Counted from the stretch's first letter, positions 1 to 8,919 are shown. The stretch is DNA of 64,000 nt from JALORV01 sp963769745 (GCA_963769745.1 CAVYNB010000019.1:74171-138170); one strand, 5' to 3'. The notes: a model not told the origin generated them from the letters alone. Translations and numbers: made by a program.

Positions 1-1
1 C

Positions 2-961
2 AAGCGCAACGGTGCGACGATCCGCGATGCACCGGCGGACTTCCGCGAACAGGTGCGATCCGGCCACCTGCAGAATGCGGTGGTCGTGATTCCCGACGAC
101 TTCGGCCGGCGCCTCGCGGCCGGTGAAACCATCCGTCTCGATGTCGTGTTCGATGGAACCGCGAACCGTGCCCAGACGGCCGTGCGGACCACGATGGCGC
201 TGCTGCAGGGCTTCAACGGTGAACTCGGTTCGCAGCGCCTGCTGGCCCGCGGGGTCAGCCCGCAGGTACTGAAGCCACTGCAGATCGAGGAGGTCAACCT
301 CGCCGGCAGCCGCGCGCGCGGTGCGCAGCTGCTGTTCCTGGTGCCCTGGCTCGCTCTGGTAGGCGCAGTTGTCGGAGCGATCAGCGTCGCCATCGACGTC
401 ACGGCCGGCGAGCGCGAACGCGGCTCGCTGGAGCCGCTGCTGATGAATCCGGTGTCGACCGGCTCGCTCGTACTCGGCAAGTGGGCGGTGGCCGCGACCT
501 GCTCGGCCGCCGTCGTGGTGCTGACGCTGGCCGGCTTTACTGCCGCGATGCAGTTCGTCCGCAGCGAGAACCTGGCGGCGCTGATGCAGTTCGGCCTGCC
601 CGAGGTGGCCCTGTTCATCGTGCTGCTGCTGCCGTTTTCGGCCATGGTGGGCTCGCTCAACATGCTGGCGGCGACCTACGGCCGCAGCCACAAGGAAGCA
701 CAGACCTACGCGAGCTACATCACGATGCTGGTGAACTTCGTGCCGATCCTGCCGCTGTTCCTGACCATACGCGATGCGCCCTGGCAGCTCCTCGTACCGG
801 CGCTGGGCCAGCAGACCGTGCTGATGCGCGCGCTGCGCGGCGAAGTCGTCTCGACAACGGACATCGTCCTGCCGTCGGCGATTGCACTCGCGGTCACCGC
901 TGCGGCCCTGCTCGTGCAGGCGCGGCTGTTGCGCGACGAGCGGATTGTCTTCTCAAGGTGA
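2..961 (+). CDS. ABC-2 type transporter permease, NatB-like (5' partial)
   Basis: This is the C-terminal part of an integral-membrane permease subunit of an ABC exporter. The reading frame is open to the left edge, so the true start lies outside the window. About 320 residues are visible. An extracytoplasmic domain (about the first 120 residues) is followed by a hydrophobic helix and then the stretch TAGERERGSLEPLLMNPVS, which in NatB/ABC-2 permeases lies on the cytoplasmic coupling helix. At least five more hydrophobic helices follow. The natural partner would be a NatA-like ATPase upstream. The substrate cannot be told; the family covers Na+ export and drug or lipid export. The gene ends 145 bases before the kinase gene. 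Confidence 0.8.
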   Translation, partial: KRNGATIRDAPADFREQVRSGHLQNAVVVIPDDFGRRLAAGETIRLDVVFDGTANRAQTAVRTTMALLQGFNGELGSQRLLARGVSPQVLKPLQIEEVNLAGSRARGAQLLFLVPWLALVGAVVGAISVAIDVTAGERERGSLEPLLMNPVSTGSLVLGKWAVAATCSAAVVVLTLAGFTAAMQFVRSENLAALMQFGLPEVALFIVLLLPFSAMVGSLNMLAATYGRSHKEAQTYASYITMLVNFVPILPLFLTIRDAPWQLLVPALGQQTVLMRALRGEVVSTTDIVLPSAIALAVTAAALLVQARLLRDERIVFSR

Positions 962-1106
962 GTCGCGCGTCCTGGCGACGCGCGTCGATAGATCGTTCCG
1001 CAACCGCGGCTGACCCTTTCAGGACATCGACGCGACACAGTTCCGTCCTCGGGCGGCGTCAATTCCGGCGATCACGGGCCCGCTCGGGTGCGATAATCGC
1101 GCTCCG

Positions 1107-2522
1107 ATGTCCGAGCCGATGACTGCCACCGAGCCCCAGGTCGCCACGGGACCGTCTTCCGTGGCGATGCCGAAGACGATCGGGCGCTTCACGATCCTCA
1201 ACGAGATCGGTCGAGGCTCCTATGGTGTCGTGTGGGCGGCGCAGGATCCGGTGCTGGCCCGCGAAGTCGCGATCAAGGTGATCCCGCTCGCGCGTGAAGC
1301 CGAGTTCAGGACACAGATCGAGGCCAACTTCCTGCGCGAGGCGAAGTCCGCCGGCGGGATGAGCCATCCCAGCATCGTCACGATCTACGACGCCGGCAAG
1401 ACCGATGCCTTCGCCTACATCGCGATGGAGCGGCTGCACGGGCAGGACCTGCACGAATACCTTGCGGGCGGCAACCGCATGAGCCCGCGGCAGGCGGCGT
1501 CGATGATGATGCGCCTGGCCGATGCCATTCATTACGCCAACAAGCGCGGCCTGGTCCATCGCGACATCAAGCCGTCGAATATCTTCCTGTCGCGCGACCT
1601 CAAGCCCAAGCTGCTCGACTTCGGAACCGCACTGGCTCCCACCCCACGCGACGCCAAGGACAAGGGCACGCGCCAGCTGGTGGGCACGCCGAACTACATG
1701 TCGCCCGAGCAGGCCAAGGGCGAACCGCTCGATGCACGCAGCGACATCTTCTCGCTCGGCACGATCCTGTACGAGCTGCTGACGGGTCGCCGCGCATTCG
1801 ACGGCCGGACCATCGACGAAACGCTCGAACAGGTCCTCAGCGCCCGTCCACGCGCGGTCGACAAGATCCGGCCCGAGACACCGGAGCCACTGCTGGCCAT
1901 CGTGCGCAAGGCGATGGAACGCGACCCGGCGAACCGGTACCAGAAGGCCTCGGACTTTCGCAACGCGCTGGCTGACTTTGTCGACGGCTCGCGCGCTCCG
2001 GGTGCCGATCTGTCGGCGGCGACGCGACCGGCGGACTTCACGCCACCGCCGTCGGCGCGCATCGGCCTCAAGCTCGTGCTGGGCGCGGCTGCATTGCTCG
2101 CGGCGGCGGTCGTGATCTTCATCGCGCTGCGTCCGGAACCTGCGCCACCGCCCCCGGTGGTGGATGCCGTCCCGGTGCCCGTGACACCCGCTCCGCCGCC
2201 GGTGGCCGAAACGCCGCCCGAGTCCGTCACGGCGCCGGCCGAGGACCTCAAGCCTGCCGAGACGAAGGCGGCGATGCGGCGACGCTCCGAGTCGGCGTCG
2301 ACGGCCGTTCCCGTGCGCGACGGCACGGTGAACCTTGCGGTCACGCCCTGGGGCGAAGTGTTTGTCGACGGCGTCGCCCGCGGGGTGTCGCCGCCGCTGA
2401 CGCAGCTTTCACTGTCACCCGGTGCCCACACGATCGAAATCCGCAACAGTTCGGCGCCGCCGCTTTCGGTTCGTGTCGAACTGCGCTCCGGCGAAGCGAT
2501 TTCGCTGCAGCATCGGTTCTAG
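1107..2522 (+). CDS. Membrane-anchored Ser/Thr protein kinase with C-terminal PEGA domain
   Basis: This is a Hanks-type kinase of 471 residues. All key residues are present: glycine loop GRGSYG (35-40), Lys57, HRDIKPSN (Asp153), DFG (171-173) and SPE (199-201), so it should be active. Residues about 320-342 form one transmembrane helix, followed by a Pro/Val-rich linker. Residues about 400-471 form a PEGA-type beta domain (NLAVTPWGEVFVDG), expected to be periplasmic. The next gene has the same architecture and an almost identical PEGA tail but a degenerate kinase core, so the two look like a duplicated pair working with the downstream lipoprotein. Such kinase/PEGA/lipoprotein sets occur near type VI secretion genes in betaproteobacteria (family knowledge), but no T6SS structural gene is in this window. 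Confidence 0.92.
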   Translation: MSEPMTATEPQVATGPSSVAMPKTIGRFTILNEIGRGSYGVVWAAQDPVLAREVAIKVIPLAREAEFRTQIEANFLREAKSAGGMSHPSIVTIYDAGKTDAFAYIAMERLHGQDLHEYLAGGNRMSPRQAASMMMRLADAIHYANKRGLVHRDIKPSNIFLSRDLKPKLLDFGTALAPTPRDAKDKGTRQLVGTPNYMSPEQAKGEPLDARSDIFSLGTILYELLTGRRAFDGRTIDETLEQVLSARPRAVDKIRPETPEPLLAIVRKAMERDPANRYQKASDFRNALADFVDGSRAPGADLSAATRPADFTPPPSARIGLKLVLGAAALLAAAVVIFIALRPEPAPPPPVVDAVPVPVTPAPPPVAETPPESVTAPAEDLKPAETKAAMRRRSESASTAVPVRDGTVNLAVTPWGEVFVDGVARGVSPPLTQLSLSPGAHTIEIRNSSAPPLSVRVELRSGEAISLQHRF

Positions 2523-2695
2523 CGCCCATGCAGGCGCCCCCGTCGTCATTGGGACGGCGATTGACCCCCATTTCCTCCGTTTGCACCGGTTGAGTCCATC
2601 GCGCTCATCGGCTAGCCTCGACAGGCCATGAATCGGACCACCGACTCGGATTGCGCCTGTTTGTTGCGCGCCACGCCGACCGTGGGCGCAGGCTG

Positions 2696-4222
2696 ATGTC
2701 TCAGACCGTCGCATCGAAGTCGCCGACCCTTTCGCCCAACGTCAAGCTGGTCGGTCGCTATTCGGTGCTGCGCGAGTTGCGCCGCGATCGCTACACCACC
2801 GTTTATCTCGCCTTCGACCCCGTCCTGAACCGCGAACTCGTGGTGAAGGCGGTGCAGCTGCATCCGGCCAGTGCCCAGGACCGCGCGGCCCACGAGCGTG
2901 TCGAACAGGCCTTCATGCGTCAGGCCCAGGCCGCCGGCCGCCTGCACCATCCGCACATCGTCACCGTGTTCGACGCCGGTCATGTCAATCGCATCGGCTA
3001 CATCGCCCTCGAGAAGGTCGACGGCAAGATGCTCGATGAGCTGATCACCGAGGGCTACCGGCCGGGTTTCCTTCAGGCGGCCGACATCGTCGCGCGCGTA
3101 GCCGACGCCGTCGAATTCGCCCATGTGCGTGCCATTCCGCACGGTCACCTGTCGCCTTCCCGCATCTACCTGCAGGGACCGGAGCGCACGCCGAAAGTGA
3201 TGGGTTTCGGCGGCTGGATCGACAGCGGCATGACCGGAGACTTCGAGTTGCACGGCACGGACCGCCTGCTGCCGTACTTCGGCGATGAACTGTCGGGCGA
3301 GGCACGCCGCAAGGACATACGCGCGCTCGGTGCGCTGCTCTTCCTGTTGCTGACCGGGACGCGCCCGGATGCGAAGACCCTGCGTGCGCAGGGCAAGGCG
3401 ATCGAGAGTCCGGTGCTGCAGCTCAAGCCCAATGCGCCGCTCGCGCTCGCGGAAATTGCCGAACAGGCCCTCGAACTGGGCGGCACCCGCGTGTTCTCCA
3501 CTGCCGCGCAGGTGCGCAACGCCCTGACGACCTATCTGTGGGGCAACCGCGGTGAAATGCCGCTGCCGGGTTCCGCGACGATCACCGGCATGCCCGCCCG
3601 CCTGGCTGTGATGCCTCAGCGCGCCGCAACGATGACCGTGGCGACCATCGTCGCCACGCCGACACGTTCCGGACCGGCGCGGGTGAGTCGCAGCCGGTGG
3701 CGCATGCACGCGATCGCTGGCCTGGTCGGCGTCGTCGCCATCGCTGCCATTGCCGGCATCGGGATGCAGGCGAACTTCTTCGACGGTCGGTCCATGACGA
3801 CGAGCCCGGCTCGCGACACGATGTCCAGCCCGCCAGTCGCGAGCCCGGCACCGGTGACGGACACGGCATCCGCAGGCGCGCCTGCAGCGGCGCCCGCCGA
3901 CGGTGAAGTCCGCAGCACAGCTCCGGGCACCGCGGCGGTAGACGTTGCCCAGGGCGCCGTGCGCAGCTCACCGGTCCGCCCGGCTCCCGCGCGCGCCGCC
4001 GTGGTCCAGGGTGCTCTCGGCGTCGTTGCGCTCGCCGTCGCCCCGTGGGGCACCGTCTATGTCAATGGAGATGCGCGCGGCACGACACCGCCACTGACGC
4101 AACTGACGTTGCCCGCGGGCCGCTACACGATCGAGATTCGCAACGGCGAGCGCACGCCGTACATTGCACAGCTGGACGTCACCCCCGAGCGTCCGCAACA
4201 GATCCGGCACCGATTCCAATGA
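2696..4222 (+). CDS. PEGA-domain pseudokinase, paralogue of the upstream kinase
   Basis: This 508-residue protein has a kinase-like fold, a transmembrane helix (about 338-357) and a C-terminal PEGA domain (VALAVAPWGTVYVNG). The catalytic motifs are lost. The glycine loop reads RELRRDRYTT. The HRD motif is HGH (149-151), so the catalytic base is missing. The DFG motif is GFG (about 170-172), so the Mg-binding Asp is missing. Lys51 survives. It is therefore predicted to be a catalytically dead scaffold or sensor partner of the kinase encoded just upstream. The ATG at 2696 is chosen over a TTG at 2651 because it gives the same short N-terminal lead (about 20 residues) as the paralogue. The stop overlaps the start of the lipoprotein gene (ATGA), implying translational coupling. 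Confidence 0.88.
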   Translation: MSQTVASKSPTLSPNVKLVGRYSVLRELRRDRYTTVYLAFDPVLNRELVVKAVQLHPASAQDRAAHERVEQAFMRQAQAAGRLHHPHIVTVFDAGHVNRIGYIALEKVDGKMLDELITEGYRPGFLQAADIVARVADAVEFAHVRAIPHGHLSPSRIYLQGPERTPKVMGFGGWIDSGMTGDFELHGTDRLLPYFGDELSGEARRKDIRALGALLFLLLTGTRPDAKTLRAQGKAIESPVLQLKPNAPLALAEIAEQALELGGTRVFSTAAQVRNALTTYLWGNRGEMPLPGSATITGMPARLAVMPQRAATMTVATIVATPTRSGPARVSRSRWRMHAIAGLVGVVAIAAIAGIGMQANFFDGRSMTTSPARDTMSSPPVASPAPVTDTASAGAPAAAPADGEVRSTAPGTAAVDVAQGAVRSSPVRPAPARAAVVQGALGVVALAVAPWGTVYVNGDARGTTPPLTQLTLPAGRYTIEIRNGERTPYIAQLDVTPERPQQIRHRFQ

Positions 4223-4815
4223 ACCCTCTGACGGCTCGCACGCTGCTCCGGTGCGCCGCGCCGCTGGCCATTGCCGCTCTGAGCGGCTGTGCTGCCTTTG
4301 CGCCGCCACCGCCTCCGCCGCCTGCACCGCCGCCGACCATCAGCATCGCGCGCCTGTATGACCAGCCAGCGGAGCGAGCCTTCATCAGCGGCCTGCGCTA
4401 TTACGAAGAGGGCCAGTACGAGCGCGCCGAAACGCTCATCAAGCGCGCACTGGCCGAAGGTCTGCGAGACCCGTATGACGTTGCGGTGGCACAGAAGCAC
4501 CTTGCCTTCATCGCGTGCGCCTACAACCGCCCCACCGACTGCGAGCAGGCCTTTCGCGCTGCCTACGCAGCCGACTCGAACTTCAGGCTCACCGAGGCAG
4601 AAGTCGGACACCCGCTCTGGGGCCCGGTCTACAAGCGCGTCGCCGCCGAGCAGTCGCCCAAACTGCCCTCCCGCCGCGGCGAAGTAACGCAGCCGATAAG
4701 CCAGCCCTTGCACTACGAACGGGCGCCGGGCCGTCCCAAGCCCGTTCGTCCACATCTGATCGGTCCGAGTGCACGTGCGAGCCGAAGGCTCGCGTACACG
4801 AGGACCGCGCGCTAG
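4219..4815 (+). CDS. TssQ-like TPR lipoprotein
   Basis: This 198-residue protein begins with a lipoprotein signal: a hydrophobic stretch, then lipobox LSGC with Cys24. A Pro-rich linker follows. A TPR-like region (residues about 45-125, with YYEEGQYERAETLIKRAL) ends in the segment GHPLWGPVYKRV. That layout matches TssQ-family T6SS-associated lipoproteins that sit beside PEGA-domain proteins. The ATG at 4219 overlaps the pseudokinase stop (ATGA), so the two are very probably coupled. The location would be the periplasm, anchored to a membrane. The family call is by motif memory and moderately sure; TPR lipoprotein is safe. Its end overlaps the convergent AAA+ gene by 4 bases (CTAG). Confidence 0.72.
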   Translation: MNPLTARTLLRCAAPLAIAALSGCAAFAPPPPPPPAPPPTISIARLYDQPAERAFISGLRYYEEGQYERAETLIKRALAEGLRDPYDVAVAQKHLAFIACAYNRPTDCEQAFRAAYAADSNFRLTEAEVGHPLWGPVYKRVAAEQSPKLPSRRGEVTQPISQPLHYERAPGRPKPVRPHLIGPSARASRRLAYTRTAR

Positions 4816-5801
4816 AACCCGATGCGCGCCTTCTTGGCAGCACGGTCTTCGACGACATCGTCGGGCCGGACCTCGCTGCGTCCGTCGAGCTTGGCACTGC
4901 CGAACGCGGCCAGCAGCACGCGGCGCATTTCGCGTGGCTTCAGCCGCGCCACCCGGTCGAGGCATTCCGCACCGAGCTGCGGCGGGAACGCACGCCCCCA
5001 GGCATGCTCGGCGCGCAGTTCCTCGTAGATGCTTTGCGCGATACGCCGCGAGCCGTCCAGATCCGGGGAATCGATCGCATAGACGTTCATGCGATTCAGG
5101 ATCGGCTCGGGGATGCTGCGAGCATCGTTCGCCGTTGCAATCCACACGACTTCCGACGCGTCGATCGGCACTTCGGCGAACTCGTCGATGAAGTCGCACG
5201 CGGTGTCGTGCTCGAGCAGCGTGTACAGGCTGCCGAGCGGGTCGTACTGGCTGTCGCCACCGGCCTTGTCGATCTCGTCGACGACGATCACCGGATTGGC
5301 GTAGTCGCCGTTGACGAGAGCATCGAACACCTTGCCGGGCTTGGCGTTCTTCCACTGGGCCGACGCGCCCGAGAGGATCCAGCCCGCGGTCAGCGAACTC
5401 ATGCCGATGAAGTTGTAGCCGGTGCCGAGCAGCTTCGCCAGCCGCCGCGCGAAATGAGTCTTGCCGATTCCCGGATCGCCGAGCAGCAGGATCGGCTCGA
5501 GCTCGAGCGGGTCTTCCGAGGACAGGCACAGTGCCAGTTGCTTGCGGATGTCTTCGAGCGGCTCCTCGAAGTTCGGCAATTCATGGATGAGGCTGTCGAT
5601 GTCCGGCAGTGCGGAGGGCTTGATGACGAACCGCTGGCCGCCGCTGCGGATCATCTTGACGTAGGTTGCACGCAGCGCCTCGTTGGCGCCGTTGCCCAGT
5701 TCCTGCAGGTCGGACAGCGCCACTTCGACGCGCGGGATCTCGTAGACGTCCTTGAAACCGGCGATCGATATGGGTGACGGGATCGTGGCAGGCAGATTCA
5801 T
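4812..5801 (-). CDS. AAA+ ATPase, Lon-type ATPase module without protease domain
   Basis: This is a 329-residue cytoplasmic AAA+ ATPase. Walker A is GDPGIGKT (108-115), Walker B is VIVVDEIDKA (171-180), sensor 1 lies in WIATANDARS with Asn225, and a sensor-2-like Arg is in LKPREMRRVL. The core resembles the ATPase module of Lon and related unfoldases, but no Ser-Lys peptidase domain follows, so it is not Lon itself. Its partner is unknown. It is convergent with the kinase/lipoprotein set, so shared function is only a guess. A GGGAG ribosome-binding site precedes the ATG. A short ORF with its own strong Shine-Dalgarno overlaps this start (see 5798-5875). Confidence 0.8.
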   Translation of the reverse strand: MNLPATIPSPISIAGFKDVYEIPRVEVALSDLQELGNGANEALRATYVKMIRSGGQRFVIKPSALPDIDSLIHELPNFEEPLEDIRKQLALCLSSEDPLELEPILLLGDPGIGKTHFARRLAKLLGTGYNFIGMSSLTAGWILSGASAQWKNAKPGKVFDALVNGDYANPVIVVDEIDKAGGDSQYDPLGSLYTLLEHDTACDFIDEFAEVPIDASEVVWIATANDARSIPEPILNRMNVYAIDSPDLDGSRRIAQSIYEELRAEHAWGRAFPPQLGAECLDRVARLKPREMRRVLLAAFGSAKLDGRSEVRPDDVVEDRAAKKARIGF

Positions 5802-5875
5802 GTGGACTCCCTCGCGCAGCGCGCTCCTCCGGGAGGGGTGTCACCCGCCTTCGGTCGGCCGCGCCGCGTGCTCAT
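5798..5875 (-). CDS. Possible 25-aa leader peptide with AT-hook-like core
   Basis: A 25-codon ORF lies directly ahead of the AAA+ ATPase gene. It has a strong GGAGG Shine-Dalgarno (5881-5885), and its TGA overlaps the ATPase ATG (ATGA). The peptide begins MSTRRGRPKAGDTPPGG; the RGRPK core is AT-hook-like, but this may be chance in a GC-rich, Arg-biased sequence. The plausible role is translational coupling or a regulatory leader. No homology evidence is available. Confidence 0.25.
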   Translation of the reverse strand: MSTRRGRPKAGDTPPGGARCAREST

Positions 5876-6121
5876 GTAACCCTCCGGTCATCAGTCACAA
5901 GTGCTCCTTGACGTTGTAACGCTACTGGACGGACGTCTGATCATTCAATAAGCAAGTCCCTTGCCAGAAATGTTGCAAATCGGACGCCAAAAGGCAAAGC
6001 ACTCGGCTAGCCGGAGTGCCAATTGCGGCGCAAAGCGGGCGCCCGAAGGAGCGCCGCCGACGTCACTCGACAGGATTGCGGGAACTCGGCAGGAATGTGG
6101 GAACGCGCCGAACCGAGGCGG
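5876..6121. other. Intergenic region between the AAA+ ATPase and narL
   Basis: This is a non-coding spacer upstream of the minus-strand AAA+ gene and downstream of minus-strand narL. On the minus strand TTGAAT and TAGCGT, 18 bases apart, could form a weak promoter for the ATPase gene. No RNA gene, terminator with a T-tract or repeat is evident. Confidence 0.4.
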
Positions 6122-6781
6122 CTATGCCGTGGCCGAGCGCAGCCCCTGCTCGGAGGCCCACACCGCAGCTTCGACCCGGGAGCGGAAGCCGAGTTTCTTC
6201 AGCAGGTGCTTGACATGCACCTTCACGGTGCCTTCAGTGATCGACAGGTTGCGCGCGATCACCTTGTTGCTCTGTCCACCAGCAACGCAGCGCAGCACCG
6301 CCAGCTCACGGTCGGTCAGGTCGCGCACGTCACGCCGCACACCCCGCGCCTCGTCGCGCAGGGCATCAGCAAGCGCAGCGGTCAGGGCATCGCTGATCAC
6401 CGTGCGCCCTTCCAGGGCACCGCGCACGCGTTCGAGCAGTTCCTCGGGCTCGGTGTCCTTCAAGAGATAGCCGTCCGCACCGGCGCGGATCGCCGCCATC
6501 AGGTCTTCCGGCGCATCCGACACCGTCAGCATCACGACCCGTTGCGACGGGTCTTCTTCCTTCAACGCCGCCAGGATCTCGAGCCCGCCACTGCCTTTCA
6601 GGTTGAGGTCGAGCAGCGTGAGGTCCGGCTCCTTTTCCTTCGCCAGCCGCACTGCCGAGGCGAAGTCGCCCGCCTCACCGACGACTTCGAACTTCGGCTC
6701 GAGCGCGAGCAGCTGGATCACCCCCTTGCGAAACAAGGGATGATCGTCGACCACGAGGATCGTGTACCGGTTTTCATTCAT
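6122..6781 (-). CDS. narL: Nitrate/nitrite response regulator NarL
   Basis: This 219-residue NarL/FixJ-type regulator has a receiver domain with an acidic pair at 12-13, phospho-acceptor Asp58 (LTLLDLN) and Lys108. A LuxR-type helix-turn-helix domain follows (about 155-210, LTDRELAVLRCVAGGQSNK). The start at 6781 is chosen because its ATG overlaps the narX stop (ATGA). A longer in-frame ORF exists, but it runs into narX coding sequence. Phosphorylated by NarX, it should activate the divergent narK-narGHJI operon; candidate binding heptamers lie in the 8686-8919 spacer. Confidence 0.93.
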   Translation of the reverse strand: MNENRYTILVVDDHPLFRKGVIQLLALEPKFEVVGEAGDFASAVRLAKEKEPDLTLLDLNLKGSGGLEILAALKEEDPSQRVVMLTVSDAPEDLMAAIRAGADGYLLKDTEPEELLERVRGALEGRTVISDALTAALADALRDEARGVRRDVRDLTDRELAVLRCVAGGQSNKVIARNLSITEGTVKVHVKHLLKKLGFRSRVEAAVWASEQGLRSATA

Positions 6782-8685
6782 GCAGCCGCTCCCGCGCGGG
6801 GAGCATTCGCCGCGACACCGGCGCGGGCGAAGGCTGTCTGCGGCCTGAAGCGCAGGCGTACGCAAGTCCCGCGCGGCGCGCGCGACTCGATGGTGATGTC
6901 GCCCCCGACCGAGGCCGCGCGATCGCGCATGATCGCCAGTCCGAAGTGACCGTGCGGCGAGCGCCCCTGCCCGATGCCGATGCCGTCGTCTTCCACCGAG
7001 ACCTCGATGGCGTTGTCGGCGTCGCGTCGCAGTGCCACCCAGGCCCGACGCGCGCGCGCGTGATGTTCGATGTTGGTCAATGCCTCGCGGACCACCTGCA
7101 GCACATGGACCTGCTCGTTCGCGGACAGCTCGACCTTCAGCAGGTCGTTCTCCAGTTCAACCGGCACCCCGGAACGGCGCTCGAACTGGGCCACTGTGTC
7201 ACGCAGCGTACCGGCCATGCCCTCTTCACCGAGTCCCAGCCGGAACGTCGTCAGCAGTTCGCGCAACTCGCGGTAGGCGGTCGCAATGCCCTCGCGCAGT
7301 TCTGCCAGCACGGCCGCCGACTGTTCGCCGCTGCCGTCGCGCTCGAGCGTGGCGGACAGCCGCGCTATCTGAATCTTGGTGTACGAAAGCGACTGCGCCA
7401 GCGAGTCGTGCAGTTCACGGGCAATTGCAGCGCGCTCTTCGAGGACACCGAGCCGCCGGTGCTCCTCCCGGCGCTCCGCCGAGGCGAGCGCCGCACCGAC
7501 ATGCCGGCCCATCGTCTCGGCCAGCTCCATCTGCCAGACCTCCAGGCCCCGGTTCGGCGGCAACGCCAGCGGCATCACGCCATAGCGGACACCGCCGTCG
7601 ACGAGCGGTATTCCGATCACGCGCCGGTCGCCGGAGTCGCTCGGCTCCGTGCGCCAGGTGACACCCCCATCGCCCGCGCACAGTTGGCAGTCCCGCTCCA
7701 TGCAGGCCTTCACGACACCTTCATCGCGTGCAAGCGGCATGCCCCGCACTCCGCCTGCATGGATCGAGCAGATGACCCCGCTTTCAACACCGAGAGCCTT
7801 GCGGACCATCGCCAGCACATCCGACAGCGAAGCGGAGTCCAGCGGCTTTTCGGCAAGCATTCGCGTGGTCTCGTACAGCAGCGAGAGCGACTCGTTGCGG
7901 CGCTCCAGATCGCGTGTCTTTTCGGCCACCTGCTTTTCGAGCGAGCCATACAGTCGCGCGAGATCGTCGACCATGAAATTGAAGGCCTGGCCGAGCTGGC
8001 CGATCTCATCGGGTCCCGTGCTCCCTGCCCGCACCGTGAAGTCTCCCGTGCGCACCCGTTTGGCTGCCTCACCCAGGCGCGCGATCGGCTGGAATACCTC
8101 GACGTTCAGCAGGAACAACGCCGCCACCACCAGCATCATCATCACGAAAAATCCGATGCCCAGCACCATCCGCAGCAGCTGGATGCGGCCCTCCAGATCG
8201 GTCTCGATCTGTCGCACGAGGATGTCGACCTTCGCGACGAAGGCCGGCACTTCGGCCAGGAAATCGGAGCGTTCGGTCTCGTCCTCGATCGCCCTGCGCG
8301 CCAGCGGCTTGATGCGCGACTCCCAGTCGTGGACGATGCCCGAGTAGATGCGATGGACAGGATTGGCGCCGTTGTCCGGGATGCCCGTCATCAGCGCCGG
8401 GCTCTTCAGGCGCCGCTCGAACTCGACAATCGCCGCCTCTGCCGCCTCGTGCCGGTCCGTGGTGCTGCCACGGATGTCCGCCACCCGGGTAGACAGCGCA
8501 TACGACTGCATGCGCAGCGAGCCGGCGATGTTGATGGCACTGGCCTTGCCGGTCGACTGCTCGGCAAAGATCGTCGCGGCAACGATCACCGACAGCGCCA
8601 GCATCGCCACGACCGACAGCACGACTCCGACGCGCACCAGCGTCGAGCCGGACCATAGTCGGCGGAACCACGAAACGCTCGTCAT
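6778..8685 (-). CDS. narX: Nitrate/nitrite sensor histidine kinase NarX
   Basis: This 635-residue inner-membrane sensor kinase has TM1 at about 18-40. A periplasmic nitrate-binding P-box follows (GKASAINIAGSLRMQSYAL, about 46-64). TM2 is at about 173-194, then HAMP. The central region contains a Cys cluster (C306, C328, C333, C336), as in NarX/NarQ. The HisKA_3 H-box is ARELHDSLAQ with phospho-His426, and the ATPase domain has N-box Asn538 and DDGIGIG (567-573). It phosphorylates NarL in response to nitrate or nitrite. It is co-transcribed with narL through a 4-base overlap and divergent from narK1. Confidence 0.95.
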   Translation of the reverse strand: MTSVSWFRRLWSGSTLVRVGVVLSVVAMLALSVIVAATIFAEQSTGKASAINIAGSLRMQSYALSTRVADIRGSTTDRHEAAEAAIVEFERRLKSPALMTGIPDNGANPVHRIYSGIVHDWESRIKPLARRAIEDETERSDFLAEVPAFVAKVDILVRQIETDLEGRIQLLRMVLGIGFFVMMMLVVAALFLLNVEVFQPIARLGEAAKRVRTGDFTVRAGSTGPDEIGQLGQAFNFMVDDLARLYGSLEKQVAEKTRDLERRNESLSLLYETTRMLAEKPLDSASLSDVLAMVRKALGVESGVICSIHAGGVRGMPLARDEGVVKACMERDCQLCAGDGGVTWRTEPSDSGDRRVIGIPLVDGGVRYGVMPLALPPNRGLEVWQMELAETMGRHVGAALASAERREEHRRLGVLEERAAIARELHDSLAQSLSYTKIQIARLSATLERDGSGEQSAAVLAELREGIATAYRELRELLTTFRLGLGEEGMAGTLRDTVAQFERRSGVPVELENDLLKVELSANEQVHVLQVVREALTNIEHHARARRAWVALRRDADNAIEVSVEDDGIGIGQGRSPHGHFGLAIMRDRAASVGGDITIESRAPRGTCVRLRFRPQTAFARAGVAANAPRAGAAA

Positions 8686-8783
8686 GCATCACTCCCGCGA
8701 CGGACAGTAGCGGCGGTCCACGATCAACGCCTGACCGGCGTCAATCGAGCCCGTGCCTCCTGCGGACGGATTGTCGCGCGGAA

Positions 8784-8820
8784 CGGGGTACGAGGATTAC
8801 CCCGGTCGAGGTACGGGGTC
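8784..8820. promoter_or_regulatory. Candidate NarL operator: TACCCCG inverted repeat
   Basis: A perfect inverted repeat, CGGGGTA (8784-8790), 7 bases, TACCCCG (8798-8804), is followed by a further half-like CGGGGTC (8814-8820). The half-sites resemble the NarL heptamer TACYYMT except at the last base. They lie 48-80 bases upstream of the FNR-type box, the usual arrangement for nar operons where distal NarL sites act with FNR. Assignment to NarL is inference. Confidence 0.5.
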
Positions 8821-8851
8821 TTTCCTCTGAGGTCGAGAGCGCCTGCCCGGC

Positions 8852-8892
8852 TTGATGTGCATCACGAGATCGCATGGCTGGCCGCCTAGCGT
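8852..8892 (+). promoter_or_regulatory. FNR-type box and -10 of the narK1 promoter
   Basis: TTGATGTGCATCAC (8852-8865) matches the FNR consensus TTGATNNNNATCAA except for the last base. A -10-like TAGCGT lies at 8887-8892. If transcription starts near 8900, the FNR box is centred at about -41.5, the class II activating position. This fits anaerobic induction of narK1K2GHJI. Confidence 0.7.
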
Positions 8893-8919
8893 CGCGCTCA
8901 ATTCAACCGGGAGGCGCTG

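Noticed and set aside
6946..8658. 570-codon open frame on the plus strand across narX
   Set aside because: narX motifs on the other strand are unambiguous; the plus-strand product is Arg/His/Gln-rich without any motif.
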